From assembly GCA_937959275.1 (NCBI GenBank), contig CALGLU010000125.1:1-61542 (forward strand): DNA of 61,542 nt. The letters run 5' to 3'. The stretch comes from an uncultured Saprospiraceae bacterium (lineage in GTDB: Bacteria; Bacteroidota; Bacteroidia; Chitinophagales; Saprospiraceae). A program made the position numbers and the translations under genes. Of the stretch, positions 8,973 through 17,776 are shown piece after piece. The notes under the pieces are model-generated. The model did not search any database. It worked only from the letters and a program-made list of their open reading frames with translations, and was not told the origin of the DNA. The number at the start of each line of letters is the position of its first letter. Within the stretch, counting starts at the first letter, position 1.

Positions 8973-10145
8973 TTACTCCAAAAACGGATCTGAAAACTTC
9001 ACTTCACTTAAGATTGTCTCATCTGTCAACGTTTCCAAAAATGCAACCAAAGACTCCTTTTGATCTGCCGAAAAATTCATCCTTTTAGGCTTACCAGATT
9101 TACCAATTAATTCAAATGATAAATTGGGGTGTGCCTGAATATTCTCACTATAATGATCAATGACTTCGCTCAATGTCTTAAATCGTCCATCATGCATATA
9201 CGGTCCGGTCAAGGCAATATTTCTCAAAAAGGGGACTTTAAAATGACCATTAAATTTCTCACCTTTCAAATCACCAACGCCTTTGTCTGCATACTCGACA
9301 CTTAGACCATTATTGGCGATTAACTTTTGTTGGATATCAAATTTTACCCCGTGGCAGCTCGCGCAATTGGTCATGTATAGATTTTTACCATTATTTTCTT
9401 GTTCGGTAAATGAATCCATGTATCCAGAACCAGAAAATAATTCGTTCTCCTTTATTGCTTCATCGAAGCGGGTATTAAACGCACCAATTGAATTCATAAA
9501 CGCATCCAAGCTCACTAGCAGCTGTTCATTCGTTAAATATGGATTATTAAATGCTTTCTCAGTTAAAATCTGAATAACTGGATCTTGACGCAGCTTTTTC
9601 ATCAGTCCATTCAAATCTTCATTTCCCATTTCATTGCGATTCAATAAGGCGGCTAAGGATTGGCGTTTGGAGTCTTCGTGTGAATGATCCCAGCCAAAAG
9701 CAGAGGAACTAACAGAACCACCGTATGACGCAACAAGGCTAGGCGAGCTTGCCAATGAAAGAGAATTTCGTGTTGTCTTCAACTCTTTCACTCCAGGGCT
9801 TAACTCTTCATTATCGGCAAAGGCAAACTCCTGCTTATGACATGAAGCACAAGACACTTCATTTGTAGCAGATAGCCGAGTATCATAAAATAAAACTCTC
9901 CCCAATGTTGCTTTATCGTCGCTCCCCATATTTACTCTACCCGTAGAACCACGGAATAAGTGATCAGGTATGCCAAGGCTGTAATCGTATGGTTGACTCG
10001 GCAGATCTAATTTTTTAGATAATTGTTGAAACTCATCCGAAGTGTAATGAGTAAGACTGTCTTCTGACTCCTTTTGACAAGACAAAAAACAAATGAAAAG
10101 GGAAAGGAAAAGTGCCGAGTAAATATATTGATGATTGCAACTCAT
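8973..10145 (-). CDS. Di-haem cytochrome c peroxidase (CCP/MauG family), lipoprotein
   Basis: This 390-residue protein has two c-type haem sites, CASCH at 99-103 and CASCH at 261-265, in the spacing of bacterial di-haem peroxidases. Near residue 310 there is the conserved FKVPFLRNIALTGPYMHDG segment. The N terminus has a lipobox-like LSC (C23), so it should be anchored and face the periplasm. Family members reduce peroxide or oxidise protein/organic substrates. It is monocistronic, convergent with the sulfatase gene. A single TATATTTG box occurs upstream on the minus strand (10195-10202), without a matching -33 element. Confidence 0.93.
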   Translation of the reverse strand: MSCNHQYIYSALFLSLFICFLSCQKESEDSLTHYTSDEFQQLSKKLDLPSQPYDYSLGIPDHLFRGSTGRVNMGSDDKATLGRVLFYDTRLSATNEVSCASCHKQEFAFADNEELSPGVKELKTTRNSLSLASSPSLVASYGGSVSSSAFGWDHSHEDSKRQSLAALLNRNEMGNEDLNGLMKKLRQDPVIQILTEKAFNNPYLTNEQLLVSLDAFMNSIGAFNTRFDEAIKENELFSGSGYMDSFTEQENNGKNLYMTNCASCHGVKFDIQQKLIANNGLSVEYADKGVGDLKGEKFNGHFKVPFLRNIALTGPYMHDGRFKTLSEVIDHYSENIQAHPNLSFELIGKSGKPKRMNFSADQKESLVAFLETLTDETILSEVKFSDPFLE

Positions 10146-10288
10146 GTCGGATTGAAAATTATTCTCTTCAAATTAAGGATAAAATTGCAGAGTTCAAATA
10201 TACATGTGAGTTTCCTAATCGAGCCTACCTGACGAATGGGAAGGTTTGGGATGACGAATACCACATGATTCACTTTTCTTAACCCCTC

Positions 10289-10750
10289 TCACATCATTTT
10301 CCGAATCAACACGACCTGCCCCAAATGATAATAGCCATGCTCTATCATCCCTTCGATATTCCTGCGATATGTCCCATACTTTTCATCAACAAAGACAGAC
10401 TCTAGCTTACCAGCAGACATTGCTTCAATCTCTACTGCAAATGCTTCTGCGTGTTGACAAAACTCATTGTACAACGATTCCCATTCTTCAGCTGAATTAA
10501 TCAGCGGCACATCAAAACTAAACTTATCTCGAATGGAAAGAGGTCCGCCTTTGAAAACATCTAGCACGCCTGCCAAATAATAATTAATATGGAATGTCAA
10601 CCCTGCTATCGTATTTAGAGAGCCGATTTTCTGAGTGGCTTGCTGCCAATCGATCTGCGAGAGTTGATCTTTAAAATTTGTATTTGCGATCCATGTTCCG
10701 TCTAGGAATACTTCTCTTAATCTGTGGGCGAGTTGTTTTGGAGTTTCCAA
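10289..10750 (-). CDS. DinB-like four-helix metal-binding protein
   Basis: This 153-residue all-helical protein matches the DinB/YfiT superfamily pattern. A histidine follows the first helix pair (H54 in LTFHINYYL) and two more lie in the last helix (H138 and H142 in EHGYYHLGQVV), forming the typical three-His metal site. Members include thiol-transferases and stress proteins; the exact reaction cannot be read from sequence. It stands alone between the peroxidase and the CotH-family gene, both on the same strand but separated by gaps of more than 95 bases. Confidence 0.8.
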   Translation of the reverse strand: METPKQLAHRLREVFLDGTWIANTNFKDQLSQIDWQQATQKIGSLNTIAGLTFHINYYLAGVLDVFKGGPLSIRDKFSFDVPLINSAEEWESLYNEFCQHAEAFAVEIEAMSAGKLESVFVDEKYGTYRRNIEGMIEHGYYHLGQVVLIRKMM

Positions 10751-10798
10751 TTAATACAATTGATTGTTAATGATTACGTCGTTTAATTTATCATTTAA

Positions 10799-10824
10799 TT
10801 TTCCTCCAATGGGTCATGACCCAT
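10799..10824. repeat. Palindrome with dispersed 22-bp repeat (copy 1)
   Basis: ATGGGTCATGACCCAT at 10809-10824 is a perfect 16-bp palindrome. The stretch 10799-10820 is also identical, in inverse orientation, to 30344-30365 upstream of fabI: 22 bases with no mismatch. Two such identical intergenic strings 20 kb apart suggest a dispersed repeat or a shared regulator site. It lies upstream of the DinB-like gene and downstream of the CotH-family gene. Confidence 0.6.
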
Positions 10825-10848
10825 GGGAGATCTGCACACTTAAAATAA

Positions 10849-12231
10849 TTAAGAACGCGCCACACTCAAATCAGACTTTAAGCGAGCAAAGGCTCTATCC
10901 CACTCTGACATATTGATAGCATCATTGTGCGCAGCTGAAGCTTCTTGTGTGGCTTCTTTAATTTGTTCATACCACTTATCCAGCAATGTATTCACTGCGT
11001 GCTCTGATAAAGGGCCTTGCTTAAATGCTTCTAATTTATTTTGATATTCATCAACATAGCTCGCCCACCCTCTTGTTAATTTATCACAGGCTGCGGATTT
11101 CTGACGTAAAAATAAAAGTCCAGCACTGAATGGTTCACAATTATTACTTATGCCGCCCCAATCATCCACAATCGGTGTCACAGGATTAGCATTAGAAACA
11201 ATATTTTCAAAAGCGTTATCTAAATCCCAAGGAATCAAATGCATCGTTTTATTAGTCGGTTCTTCATACCAATAAAAATTATGTGGGTTACAGCTCGCCC
11301 CATCGCAGTACCAATGAAAAGCACCGTCATCATTTCGGATTGTTCGATCAACAACGGCATAAGATAACACTTCATCGATATCCATCCACTTCTCAATCAC
11401 TGATTGAAGATTGACATCGCTTGCCTCCGCAACTTCCTTGGCAAAACCTGTGATCATTTCAACTGATGGATTATCATCTTCATTTGTCTTCAATGCTTTG
11501 ATGTACGTTTGATCAGAATGTGGTTGGCCTTCTGAGTTGAGCGGCCACACTTCTTTATACAAGTTACCATCTCCATCTTCAAAATTTTGCTTCGTAAATC
11601 TTCCATCAATTTGCTCTGTCAATGCATACAGACCTGAATACTGTCCATTTATCATTATGCGTGCGTGGACTGATCTTGGTGCCGGCACGCCCATCTCTCT
11701 AAATAAATGGTAGCCTAGCCTCTCTCTCATCTGTGAATCATCTAGATTTTGAGAGTGGAATTGCAACTTCTTTAAGCCATAAAATTTATCGCTTGAATCA
11801 TCCCAGTTGATTTTGATTTTCATGGATAACTTTGTGCATGTCTTACTGCCTGATGGATTCGCCCAATCCCTTCCAGTCAAACAATTGACGAATGCACCAA
11901 CCGATCCCTTGTACCGAATCCCAACGGCACCTAATGTCTCACCTTCGAAGGTCAAGCTACCTTCTACATAGTCTTCTGCTGTAGGGTCATTATCTAAGAA
12001 TGTCAGTGATTCTGGAGCTAGGTTTAGTTCAAAGGTGTGTAGCTTATCTTGATCAAAAATGTAATCTGATTTCTCATTTAAATAGCGTTCGTCTCCAGTG
12101 GGTTCTGTATTGTCTGGCAGATTGGGTTGTTCGGCTGCATTCGGATTATTGCTACTTATATCATTCGCTTTATCACATGCGCTTGTCATGAATAAGGCGC
12201 TCAAACAAAGGACTAGTATTTTCTTTGCCAT
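10849..12231 (-). CDS. CotH-kinase-family lipoprotein
   Basis: This 460-residue protein has a lipoprotein signal ending in TSAC (C19) and a low-complexity N/P/D-rich linker. A CotH-type domain begins around residue 60. Family features seen are IRYKGSVG, the segment LGYHLFREMGVPAPRS, YSGLYALTEQID and LIPWDLDNAFEN, the last containing the probable metal-binding aspartate. CotH homologues are atypical secreted kinases or structural proteins of spore coats and bacterial surfaces. Four or more cysteines in the mature part could form disulfides. It is followed downstream (lower coordinates) by the DinB-like gene. Confidence 0.88.
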   Translation of the reverse strand: MAKKILVLCLSALFMTSACDKANDISSNNPNAAEQPNLPDNTEPTGDERYLNEKSDYIFDQDKLHTFELNLAPESLTFLDNDPTAEDYVEGSLTFEGETLGAVGIRYKGSVGAFVNCLTGRDWANPSGSKTCTKLSMKIKINWDDSSDKFYGLKKLQFHSQNLDDSQMRERLGYHLFREMGVPAPRSVHARIMINGQYSGLYALTEQIDGRFTKQNFEDGDGNLYKEVWPLNSEGQPHSDQTYIKALKTNEDDNPSVEMITGFAKEVAEASDVNLQSVIEKWMDIDEVLSYAVVDRTIRNDDGAFHWYCDGASCNPHNFYWYEEPTNKTMHLIPWDLDNAFENIVSNANPVTPIVDDWGGISNNCEPFSAGLLFLRQKSAACDKLTRGWASYVDEYQNKLEAFKQGPLSEHAVNTLLDKWYEQIKEATQEASAAHNDAINMSEWDRAFARLKSDLSVARS

Positions 12232-12352
12232 AAAACCGCTATTTGCTTATGGCAATGTAAATAAAATGAGGAGGAAATAAAAATGGAAAGGTATTGGGTG
12301 TTGGGGTGAATGGTTGTTTTCTTACTTATGTGACATGTGCGGTACATTTTTT

Positions 12353-12592
12353 TTGAACCACAAAGACACATAGTGAACATAGGTTTGAACCACATAGGAT
12401 GATAGGGCACATAGGTTTTTTGAACCACATAGACACATAGATCACATAGATTTTAAACCACATAGGATGATAGGGCACATAGGTTTTTTTGAACCACATA
12501 GACAAATATATCACATAGTTTTGAACCACATAGGATGGTAGGGCGCATAGGATTATTGAACCCCATAGACACATAGTGCATATAGAGAATAG
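12353..12592. repeat. Alternating A/B tandem repeat array
   Basis: Seven copies of a monomer of about 33 bp starting with (T)GAACCACATAG begin at 12355, 12387, 12422, 12455, 12491, 12523 and 12558. They alternate between type A (continuing GACACATAG, then a third CATAG) and type B (continuing GATGATAGGGCACATAGG), giving a higher-order dimer period of 67-69 bp. Inside each monomer the word CATAG recurs about every 9-11 bases. Both strands are spuriously open across the array. It fills the gap (12232-12606) between the CotH gene start and the AAA ATPase stop, outside any recognised gene. Confidence 0.85.
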
Positions 12593-12606
12593 TATAGATT
12601 TTCGTT

Positions 12607-13341
12607 TTAGGTATTGGGCTTGAGGAGATTATTCATGAGACCTTGATGGTTTTCAAAAAACATCTTGTAGGTTTTAAAATGTTCTGTTTCTTCAAAGGCT
12701 AATTGTTCAATGCCAGATTCTGTTAATTGGTAAATGGTGGCGTGTGGATAGGCCAAGAAAATTGGTGAGTGAGTTGCGATAATAAATTGTGAATTTTGAC
12801 TGACTAATTTGTGCATGGCTACGATTGCAGTGAACTGTCTTTCGGGAGAAAGTGCAGATTCTGGTTCATCAAAGAGATAGAGACCATTACCTTGTAAGCG
12901 ATTTAATAAGACAGCCATGAAGGCTTCGCCGTGAGATTGCTCGTGGAGTGACTTACCGCCATAAGATCGTTTTGATCCTATCTCATCTAGATAGGTAGCG
13001 ATATTATAAAAGCTTTCGGCACGTAAAAAATAATGATCAGTCGGTTTGGCAAAACTTTTTGATCCTCTCAATTCATTATGCAATCCAGAAGTCGTTTCTG
13101 GGTCATCATTCAGCTGAACATTCTTTGTGCCGCCTTCTGGATTAAATCCTAAATACTGTGCAATCCCTTCTATGAGTGTCGACTTGCCAGCACCATTTTC
13201 TCCAACAAGAAAGGTGACATCCGAATGAAATTCCATTTCGATAAGGTGCTTGACTGATGGCACTGTATATGGATATTCATTCGGATAGTCCTCTATGTCT
13301 TCTCTCAAAGAAATGTATTGGAGAAAGGGTCGATCATTCAT
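12607..13341 (-). CDS. AAA/ABC-type ATPase (RecF/SMC-like single domain)
   Basis: This 244-residue ATPase has Walker A GENGAGKST (47-55), an ABC-like signature region (QSHGEAFM), Walker B LYLFDEPESALSP and a terminal ATHSP switch histidine. It belongs to the compact predicted ATPases of the COG3910 type, related to RecF/Rad50 heads but lacking a coiled coil. The function is unknown; relatives occur alone or beside DNA-metabolism or defence genes. Its ATG overlaps the pruA stop by one base (TAATG), so it is translated from the pruA mRNA. No partner nuclease is adjacent. Confidence 0.88.
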   Translation of the reverse strand: MNDRPFLQYISLREDIEDYPNEYPYTVPSVKHLIEMEFHSDVTFLVGENGAGKSTLIEGIAQYLGFNPEGGTKNVQLNDDPETTSGLHNELRGSKSFAKPTDHYFLRAESFYNIATYLDEIGSKRSYGGKSLHEQSHGEAFMAVLLNRLQGNGLYLFDEPESALSPERQFTAIVAMHKLVSQNSQFIIATHSPIFLAYPHATIYQLTESGIEQLAFEETEHFKTYKMFFENHQGLMNNLLKPNT

Positions 13342-14972
13342 TATGACTCTTCTAAAAATGGGTATCGGTAATCCGTTGGTGGATTCAAATTCTCCTTAAT
13401 CGTCTGTGGACTGACCCACCTGAATAAATTTATAATCGATCCAGCTTTATCATTGGTACCTGAACCTCGCGCACCACCAAACGGCTGTTGCCCAACGACA
13501 GCTCCTGTCGGCTTATCATTGATATAGAAATTACCCGCAGCATGCTTTAATGTCGACTGCGCTAAGTCAATGGCATCCCGATCTGTTGAGAATACAGCAC
13601 CTGTCAAAGCATACGGAGACGTCTCATCCACCACCTTCAACATCGCTGCATAGTCCTTGTCCTTATAGACATGAATCGTTAAGACTGGACCAAAAATCTC
13701 TTCGCACATCGTGAGGTATTGAGGGTCCTTAGCTTCGATAATTGTTGGTTCGATAAAGTAGCCTTCCTTCTTGCTATACGAACCTCCAAAAATAATTTTA
13801 GCGTCTTTGGCTTTGGCTGCCTTTTTAATATATCCAGTAATCTTATCATAGGCTCGCTCATCAATCACGGCATTAATAAAATTAGTAAAATCCTCTGGCG
13901 AGCCCATCTTGATAGACTTCAATTGCTGACGTACCGATGCTTTGACATCAGCCCACATTGATTTTGGTATATAAGCTCGAGAAGCCGCTGAGCATTTTTG
14001 ACCTTGAAATTCAAATGCACCTCGCACCAGTGCCACTGCAACCTGTTGTGCAGATGCCGAAGGGTGAGCAACAATAAAATCTTTACCTCCAGTCTCCCCC
14101 ACTACCCTTGGATAGCTTTTATATTTTCCGATATTATTACCAATTAATTTCCACAAATGCTTAAACACACCTGTGCTACCTGTAAAATGTAACCCAGCAA
14201 AATCCGGATGATTAAAGACGACATCTCCAGCCTGCGGTCCGTCAGCAAACACCAAATTAATTACGCCCGCTGGCAATCCAGCTTCTTCAAATAAATCCAT
14301 TATCACGACAGCTGAGTAGATTTGCGAATCTGCTGGTTTCCACACAACCGTATTGCCTAGCATAGCAGGCGCGGCACAAAGATTAGCTGCAATTGATGTA
14401 AAATTAAAGGGCGTCAATGCAAATACAAAACCTTCTAATGGTCTATACTCTAAGCGATTCCAAATACCTGGAGCGCTCTCTGGTTGAATGCTATACATCT
14501 CAACCATATACTGCACATTGAATCTGAAAAAGTCTGCCATCTCAGCAACAGCATCTATCTCGGCCTGATATATATTTTTAGATTGACACAGCATCGTAGC
14601 GGCATTCATTCTTTCCCGGTAAGGGCCACACAACAAATCAGCTGCTCGCAAAAATATGGCCGCTCGCTCTTGCCACGGTGTATTCGCCCAGCCTTCCTTT
14701 GCAGCTAATGCCGCATCTATGGCTGCTTGAACATGTTTTTTGTTGCCTTGAGAAAAGCGTCCAATCTTAGCTTTAATATCATGAGGCGGATGAATCGTCA
14801 CTTTTTTAGATGTAAATACCTTTTCACCACCGATAGTCATAGGAATATCAGCAAAGCCATTTTTTAGCTCTTCGTAGACTTGCTTGACTCTCTTGCGTTC
14901 AGCAGAACCAGCGGCATAAGATAGGACAGGCTCGTTTTTCGCAACGGGTACTTTAAACATTGCATTACTCAT
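13341..14972 (-). CDS. pruA: L-glutamate gamma-semialdehyde (1-pyrroline-5-carboxylate) dehydrogenase
   Basis: This 543-residue aldehyde dehydrogenase oxidises glutamate semialdehyde to glutamate with NAD+, the last step of proline breakdown. The nucleophile C327 lies in FQGQKCSAASR and the general base E293 in VGETGGKDF. The P5CDH-specific start (VPVAKNEPVLSYAAGSAER) and length match the stand-alone Bacteroidota type, not the bifunctional PutA. Met5 is an alternative start. Its last base is shared with the ATG of the downstream ATPase, and coaD lies 20 bases upstream, so all three may be co-transcribed. Confidence 0.96.
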   Translation of the reverse strand: MSNAMFKVPVAKNEPVLSYAAGSAERKRVKQVYEELKNGFADIPMTIGGEKVFTSKKVTIHPPHDIKAKIGRFSQGNKKHVQAAIDAALAAKEGWANTPWQERAAIFLRAADLLCGPYRERMNAATMLCQSKNIYQAEIDAVAEMADFFRFNVQYMVEMYSIQPESAPGIWNRLEYRPLEGFVFALTPFNFTSIAANLCAAPAMLGNTVVWKPADSQIYSAVVIMDLFEEAGLPAGVINLVFADGPQAGDVVFNHPDFAGLHFTGSTGVFKHLWKLIGNNIGKYKSYPRVVGETGGKDFIVAHPSASAQQVAVALVRGAFEFQGQKCSAASRAYIPKSMWADVKASVRQQLKSIKMGSPEDFTNFINAVIDERAYDKITGYIKKAAKAKDAKIIFGGSYSKKEGYFIEPTIIEAKDPQYLTMCEEIFGPVLTIHVYKDKDYAAMLKVVDETSPYALTGAVFSTDRDAIDLAQSTLKHAAGNFYINDKPTGAVVGQQPFGGARGSGTNDKAGSIINLFRWVSPQTIKENLNPPTDYRYPFLEES

Positions 14973-14992
14973 ATGGTTAGAATTGGTTTTGG

Positions 14993-15466
14993 TTAATATT
15001 GAATTTCTATATTGTCTGGCAAAAATGGCTTGTAATCACCTTTGCCTTTAATGATCTCACGAACAATCGTCGAACTAAAATGGGAATATTCTGGACGGCT
15101 AATTAAGAACACCGTTTCAATATTTTTCCCAATGATATTATTGAGTTGCGAAATCGTTTTTTCGTAATCAAAATCTGAAGCATTCCGTAGTCCCCTCAGT
15201 AAATATCGAGCGCCAACTTCTTTGCAATAGTTAACTGTCAAGCCATTAAACGTGCCCACCGATACTTTATCATCTCCCTCGAACACTTGGGTTAGCCATG
15301 TCATTCGTTGCTCCAATGTGAAAAGCGTCTTCTTGACCGAATTTTCACCGACAGCGACATAAATCTTATCAAATAAAGGATATGCCCTTTTTACCAAATC
15401 AACATGTCCCTTAGTGATCGGATCAAATGAGCCTGGGAATACACAAATCTTCATCTTATTAATCAT
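14993..15466 (-). CDS. coaD: Phosphopantetheine adenylyltransferase
   Basis: This 157-residue nucleotidyltransferase makes dephospho-CoA from 4'-phosphopantetheine and ATP, a late step of CoA synthesis. The T/HxGH-type motif GSFDPITKGH is at 12-21 and the second ATP motif (ISRPEYSHFSSTIVRE, ISSxxxR-like) near 120-135. Length matches the family. Met5, directly before KICVFPGSFDP, is the more usual start and would give 153 residues. It is first in a probable coaD-pruA-ATPase transcript. Confidence 0.96.
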   Translation of the reverse strand: MINKMKICVFPGSFDPITKGHVDLVKRAYPLFDKIYVAVGENSVKKTLFTLEQRMTWLTQVFEGDDKVSVGTFNGLTVNYCKEVGARYLLRGLRNASDFDYEKTISQLNNIIGKNIETVFLISRPEYSHFSSTIVREIIKGKGDYKPFLPDNIEIQY

Positions 15467-15744
15467 TCTATGAAGATCGAATATAGAGGTATTCGGGAAA
15501 TTCTGGACTATGATTGGGATTAAAGTGTCTTGAACAGGACCCGCCAGAGGTCGGGCAGGTTCATATGATTTTCAGGAACTTCAAGATTTTAATTAACGAC
15601 CAGTAAAGAGATTTTCTTTCTTCCATTCAGAACAAAGTCTTAATCGTACATGTAGGCTGATTAGGATCTGACATTAGATAAGGACGTTGTCCCCTATGAT
15701 CTAACCCGCACTGCAATGGCAGACGCCCTACTAGAAACCTTTTC

Positions 15745-16278
15745 TTATAAATCGAGGATCGTAAACGATTCTATGAACGAATCCATTTTGTCATTCAAGC
15801 TATGTGGTTTGGTCGTAAACACTTGGATAAAATAGAATCTGTGCTCGTAAACCATCATCTTAGATTTAACAATATTGAAGCCTTCATTATATTCGGATCT
15901 AAACAAATATGTTGGATAATCTTCTCCTTCCAGCGTTGATTGATAGATTGATTTTCCACCAATCGACAAATTAAATTCTTCGGCAGACTTTGAAAATAAA
16001 TCTGTGACCATGGTTAGGCTATCGTGATGTAGGCTTTCTTGAGGGTACTCAAGGTAATTGATGAGGTATAAATAATTCGGAGCATCTTCTGATTCTGGTT
16101 GGTGGTAGTAGGTCAATACATCTATCTCTCCAATGTCCGTTGGTAAGGTCTGGTATTTTTCTAAAAAGACGCCAGGCGAACGAATCTTGAACTTTGCAGA
16201 TTCATCCACGAGATAATCACTCGTTTGAGCGGGAACACCAGAAAACAGGAGAAATAAAAGTTGGATAAAAAGGCTCAT
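15745..16278 (-). CDS. Exported protein of unknown function
   Basis: This 177-residue protein starts with a hydrophobic signal peptide (LFIQLLFLLFSGVPAQ) with probable cleavage after AQ. The mature part has alternating beta strands and a pattern (DESAKFKIRSPG... near the start, FIESFTIL at the end) reminiscent of PsbP/MOG1-like small alpha-beta proteins, but I cannot assign a family. It is divergent from the WG-repeat lipoprotein with a 62-base gap containing a perfect dyad (16284-16313). Confidence 0.7.
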   Translation of the reverse strand: MSLFIQLLFLLFSGVPAQTSDYLVDESAKFKIRSPGVFLEKYQTLPTDIGEIDVLTYYHQPESEDAPNYLYLINYLEYPQESLHHDSLTMVTDLFSKSAEEFNLSIGGKSIYQSTLEGEDYPTYLFRSEYNEGFNIVKSKMMVYEHRFYFIQVFTTKPHSLNDKMDSFIESFTILDL

Positions 16279-16283
16279 ACGCG

Positions 16284-16313
16284 TAAAACGAATACATTCA
16301 TATATTCGTTTTA
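16284..16313. promoter_or_regulatory. Perfect 11-bp dyad in divergent promoter gap
   Basis: TAAAACGAATA (16284-16294) and its exact reverse complement TATTCGTTTTA (16303-16313) flank an 8-base spacer. The two half-sites are 19 bases apart centre to centre, close to two helical turns. They occupy the centre of the 62-bp gap between two divergent start codons, which is where an operator for a dimeric regulator would sit. As RNA it could also form a hairpin. Confidence 0.5.
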
Positions 16314-16340
16314 TTTTTAACCATCTATTCGGTTAATATT

Positions 16341-17528
16341 ATGTTACAGTTTTACAAGTGTTTTTTGTCTATCGTTATCATCAGCCTGATGATGGGATGC
16401 CTCATGGATACTGAGCCAAGCGTGGATACAATGGATGAATCTCTGAGTGAAGAAGAGGCTTTCTACGCAGATTATGAGCCATCTGAAATGAAGTTTGGCT
16501 ATATTAATACGGCCGGTCAATTAGCGATACGAGATCTTTATGATGGCGTTCGTGAGTTTGCAGAGGGTCTAGCGGCTGTCAATCTTGGTGGAAAATGGGG
16601 CTATATTGATCTATTTGGCCAAACAGTCATTAACCATGAGTATCGATCAGCGTTCGCCTTTAAGGAAGGGATCGCGCGTGTCCAGGATTTTGATAAGAAA
16701 TATTGGTTTATAGATAAAACGGGCAAACGATTAAATGAAGAAGGCTTTGATCAGGCCTATGATTGTATCGATGGATTGATTCGAGTAATGACGGTGCGAG
16801 GATATAATTATATTTCATTACAAGGAGACACCTTACTTCCAGATCTGTGCGATGGGGCTAGAGATTTTAAGAATGGCTTAGCGGTAGTCAGGCGCTTTGG
16901 TCTGTCTGGCGTGATCGATCCAAAGGGCGAGCAAGTGCTGCCCTATGAGTTTAGATCCGTCTATATAGAAGACAATGTCATTCGGGCAAAGGAGGCCAAG
17001 GTGTATGAGCTATATAGCCTTACAGGAAAAAAACTCACAACAGCTGCTGATCAATACTCATCCATTTCTGGCTTTCAAAATGGGAAGGCTGTGGCAGAGT
17101 CTGCTGCTGGTTTAGTGATGATATCAGAGGACGGTAAAAAGCTCTTTCCACTAGACAGCAAGATACAACGAGCAGAACCTGCGGGTGGCAGCATTTGGCG
17201 AATTATAGTAGAAGGTGGTGTACAATTGATGAGTGAGGATGGGACTCTGCTTACGAATCAGGTCCATGATCAGATATTTAATTTTTCGGATGGGCTGGCC
17301 TGCTATGCAGAAGGTGAGAAGTGGGGCTACTTGAATGAGCAGGGAGAGGTACAGATTCCAGCGAGCTATGATTTAATTTGGGATTTTAAGGATGGGCGTG
17401 CGCGGGTTGTGACTCAGCGGGGCATTGGCTTTGTTGATAAGACGGGAGAACTGGTGATCCCACCGATCTTTTTTGAGGTCAAGGATTTTGATAATGGCTT
17501 GGCGCGGGTGCAGATTTATCGGGGGTAA
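16341..17528 (+). CDS. WG-repeat lipoprotein
   Basis: This 395-residue protein has a lipobox (MMGC, C20) and is built of WG-type beta repeats. Clear units include KWGYIDLFGQTVINHEYRS, KYWFIDKTGKRL, KWGYLNEQGEVQIPASYD and GIGFVDKTGELVIPP, each followed by DF..GLARV-like text. At least six units span residues 50-395. WG-repeat proteins are common in Bacteroidota and are thought to mediate protein contacts on the cell envelope. Divergent from the exported protein at 15745-16278; a dyad in the shared gap suggests common control. Confidence 0.9.
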   Translation: MLQFYKCFLSIVIISLMMGCLMDTEPSVDTMDESLSEEEAFYADYEPSEMKFGYINTAGQLAIRDLYDGVREFAEGLAAVNLGGKWGYIDLFGQTVINHEYRSAFAFKEGIARVQDFDKKYWFIDKTGKRLNEEGFDQAYDCIDGLIRVMTVRGYNYISLQGDTLLPDLCDGARDFKNGLAVVRRFGLSGVIDPKGEQVLPYEFRSVYIEDNVIRAKEAKVYELYSLTGKKLTTAADQYSSISGFQNGKAVAESAAGLVMISEDGKKLFPLDSKIQRAEPAGGSIWRIIVEGGVQLMSEDGTLLTNQVHDQIFNFSDGLACYAEGEKWGYLNEQGEVQIPASYDLIWDFKDGRARVVTQRGIGFVDKTGELVIPPIFFEVKDFDNGLARVQIYRG

Positions 17529-17538
17529 GTCATACGTA

Positions 17539-17553
17539 AGGTCTCAAAGACCT
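17539..17553 (+). terminator. Small hairpin after WG-repeat gene
   Basis: AGGTCT (17539-17544) pairs perfectly with AGACCT (17548-17553) around a 3-base loop, 11 bases after the WG-repeat stop. No clean T-run follows immediately, though a TTTTTTT tract occurs near 17580. It may be a 3'-end structure. Confidence 0.3.
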
Positions 17554-17751
17554 GGGATAGTTCATTTAGCAAAACTCATTTTTTTACTCTCACACCTCAC
17601 CTATCTTGGAGATATGTCAAGAGACTTAGCTTAAGTTGAGATCCTGATTCGATTCTGCCCGCGAAACGCAGGTTCAAGATGATGGTTTATAGGTGCAATA
17701 TGATTTTACGCACTCAGGCTCACAAGACACACATTTTTAAAGTATAAATTC

Positions 17752-17759
17752 TACTTTTG
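17752..17759 (+). promoter_or_regulatory. Candidate -7 box of tyrS
   Basis: TACTTTTG matches TANNTTTG and is followed by CAG, 17 bases before the tyrS ATG (17777). Transcription would start about ten bases before the ATG, giving a very short leader. The -33 region (around 17730) lacks TTG and shows only a T-run, so this is a single-box match. Confidence 0.45.
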
Positions 17760-17776
17760 CAGTAAATACAAACAAC

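Noticed and set aside
12213-12574. Open minus-strand frames of 71 and 82 codons with repeated peptide text (HPMWFK, SMWFKK)
   Set aside because: They only translate the A/B repeat array; no start context, no domain, and composition follows the DNA repeat.
15467-15744. Possible remnant gene between coaD and the exported-protein gene
   Set aside because: No frame of useful length and no recognisable peptide; only a short CCCG/CGGG dyad near 15540.
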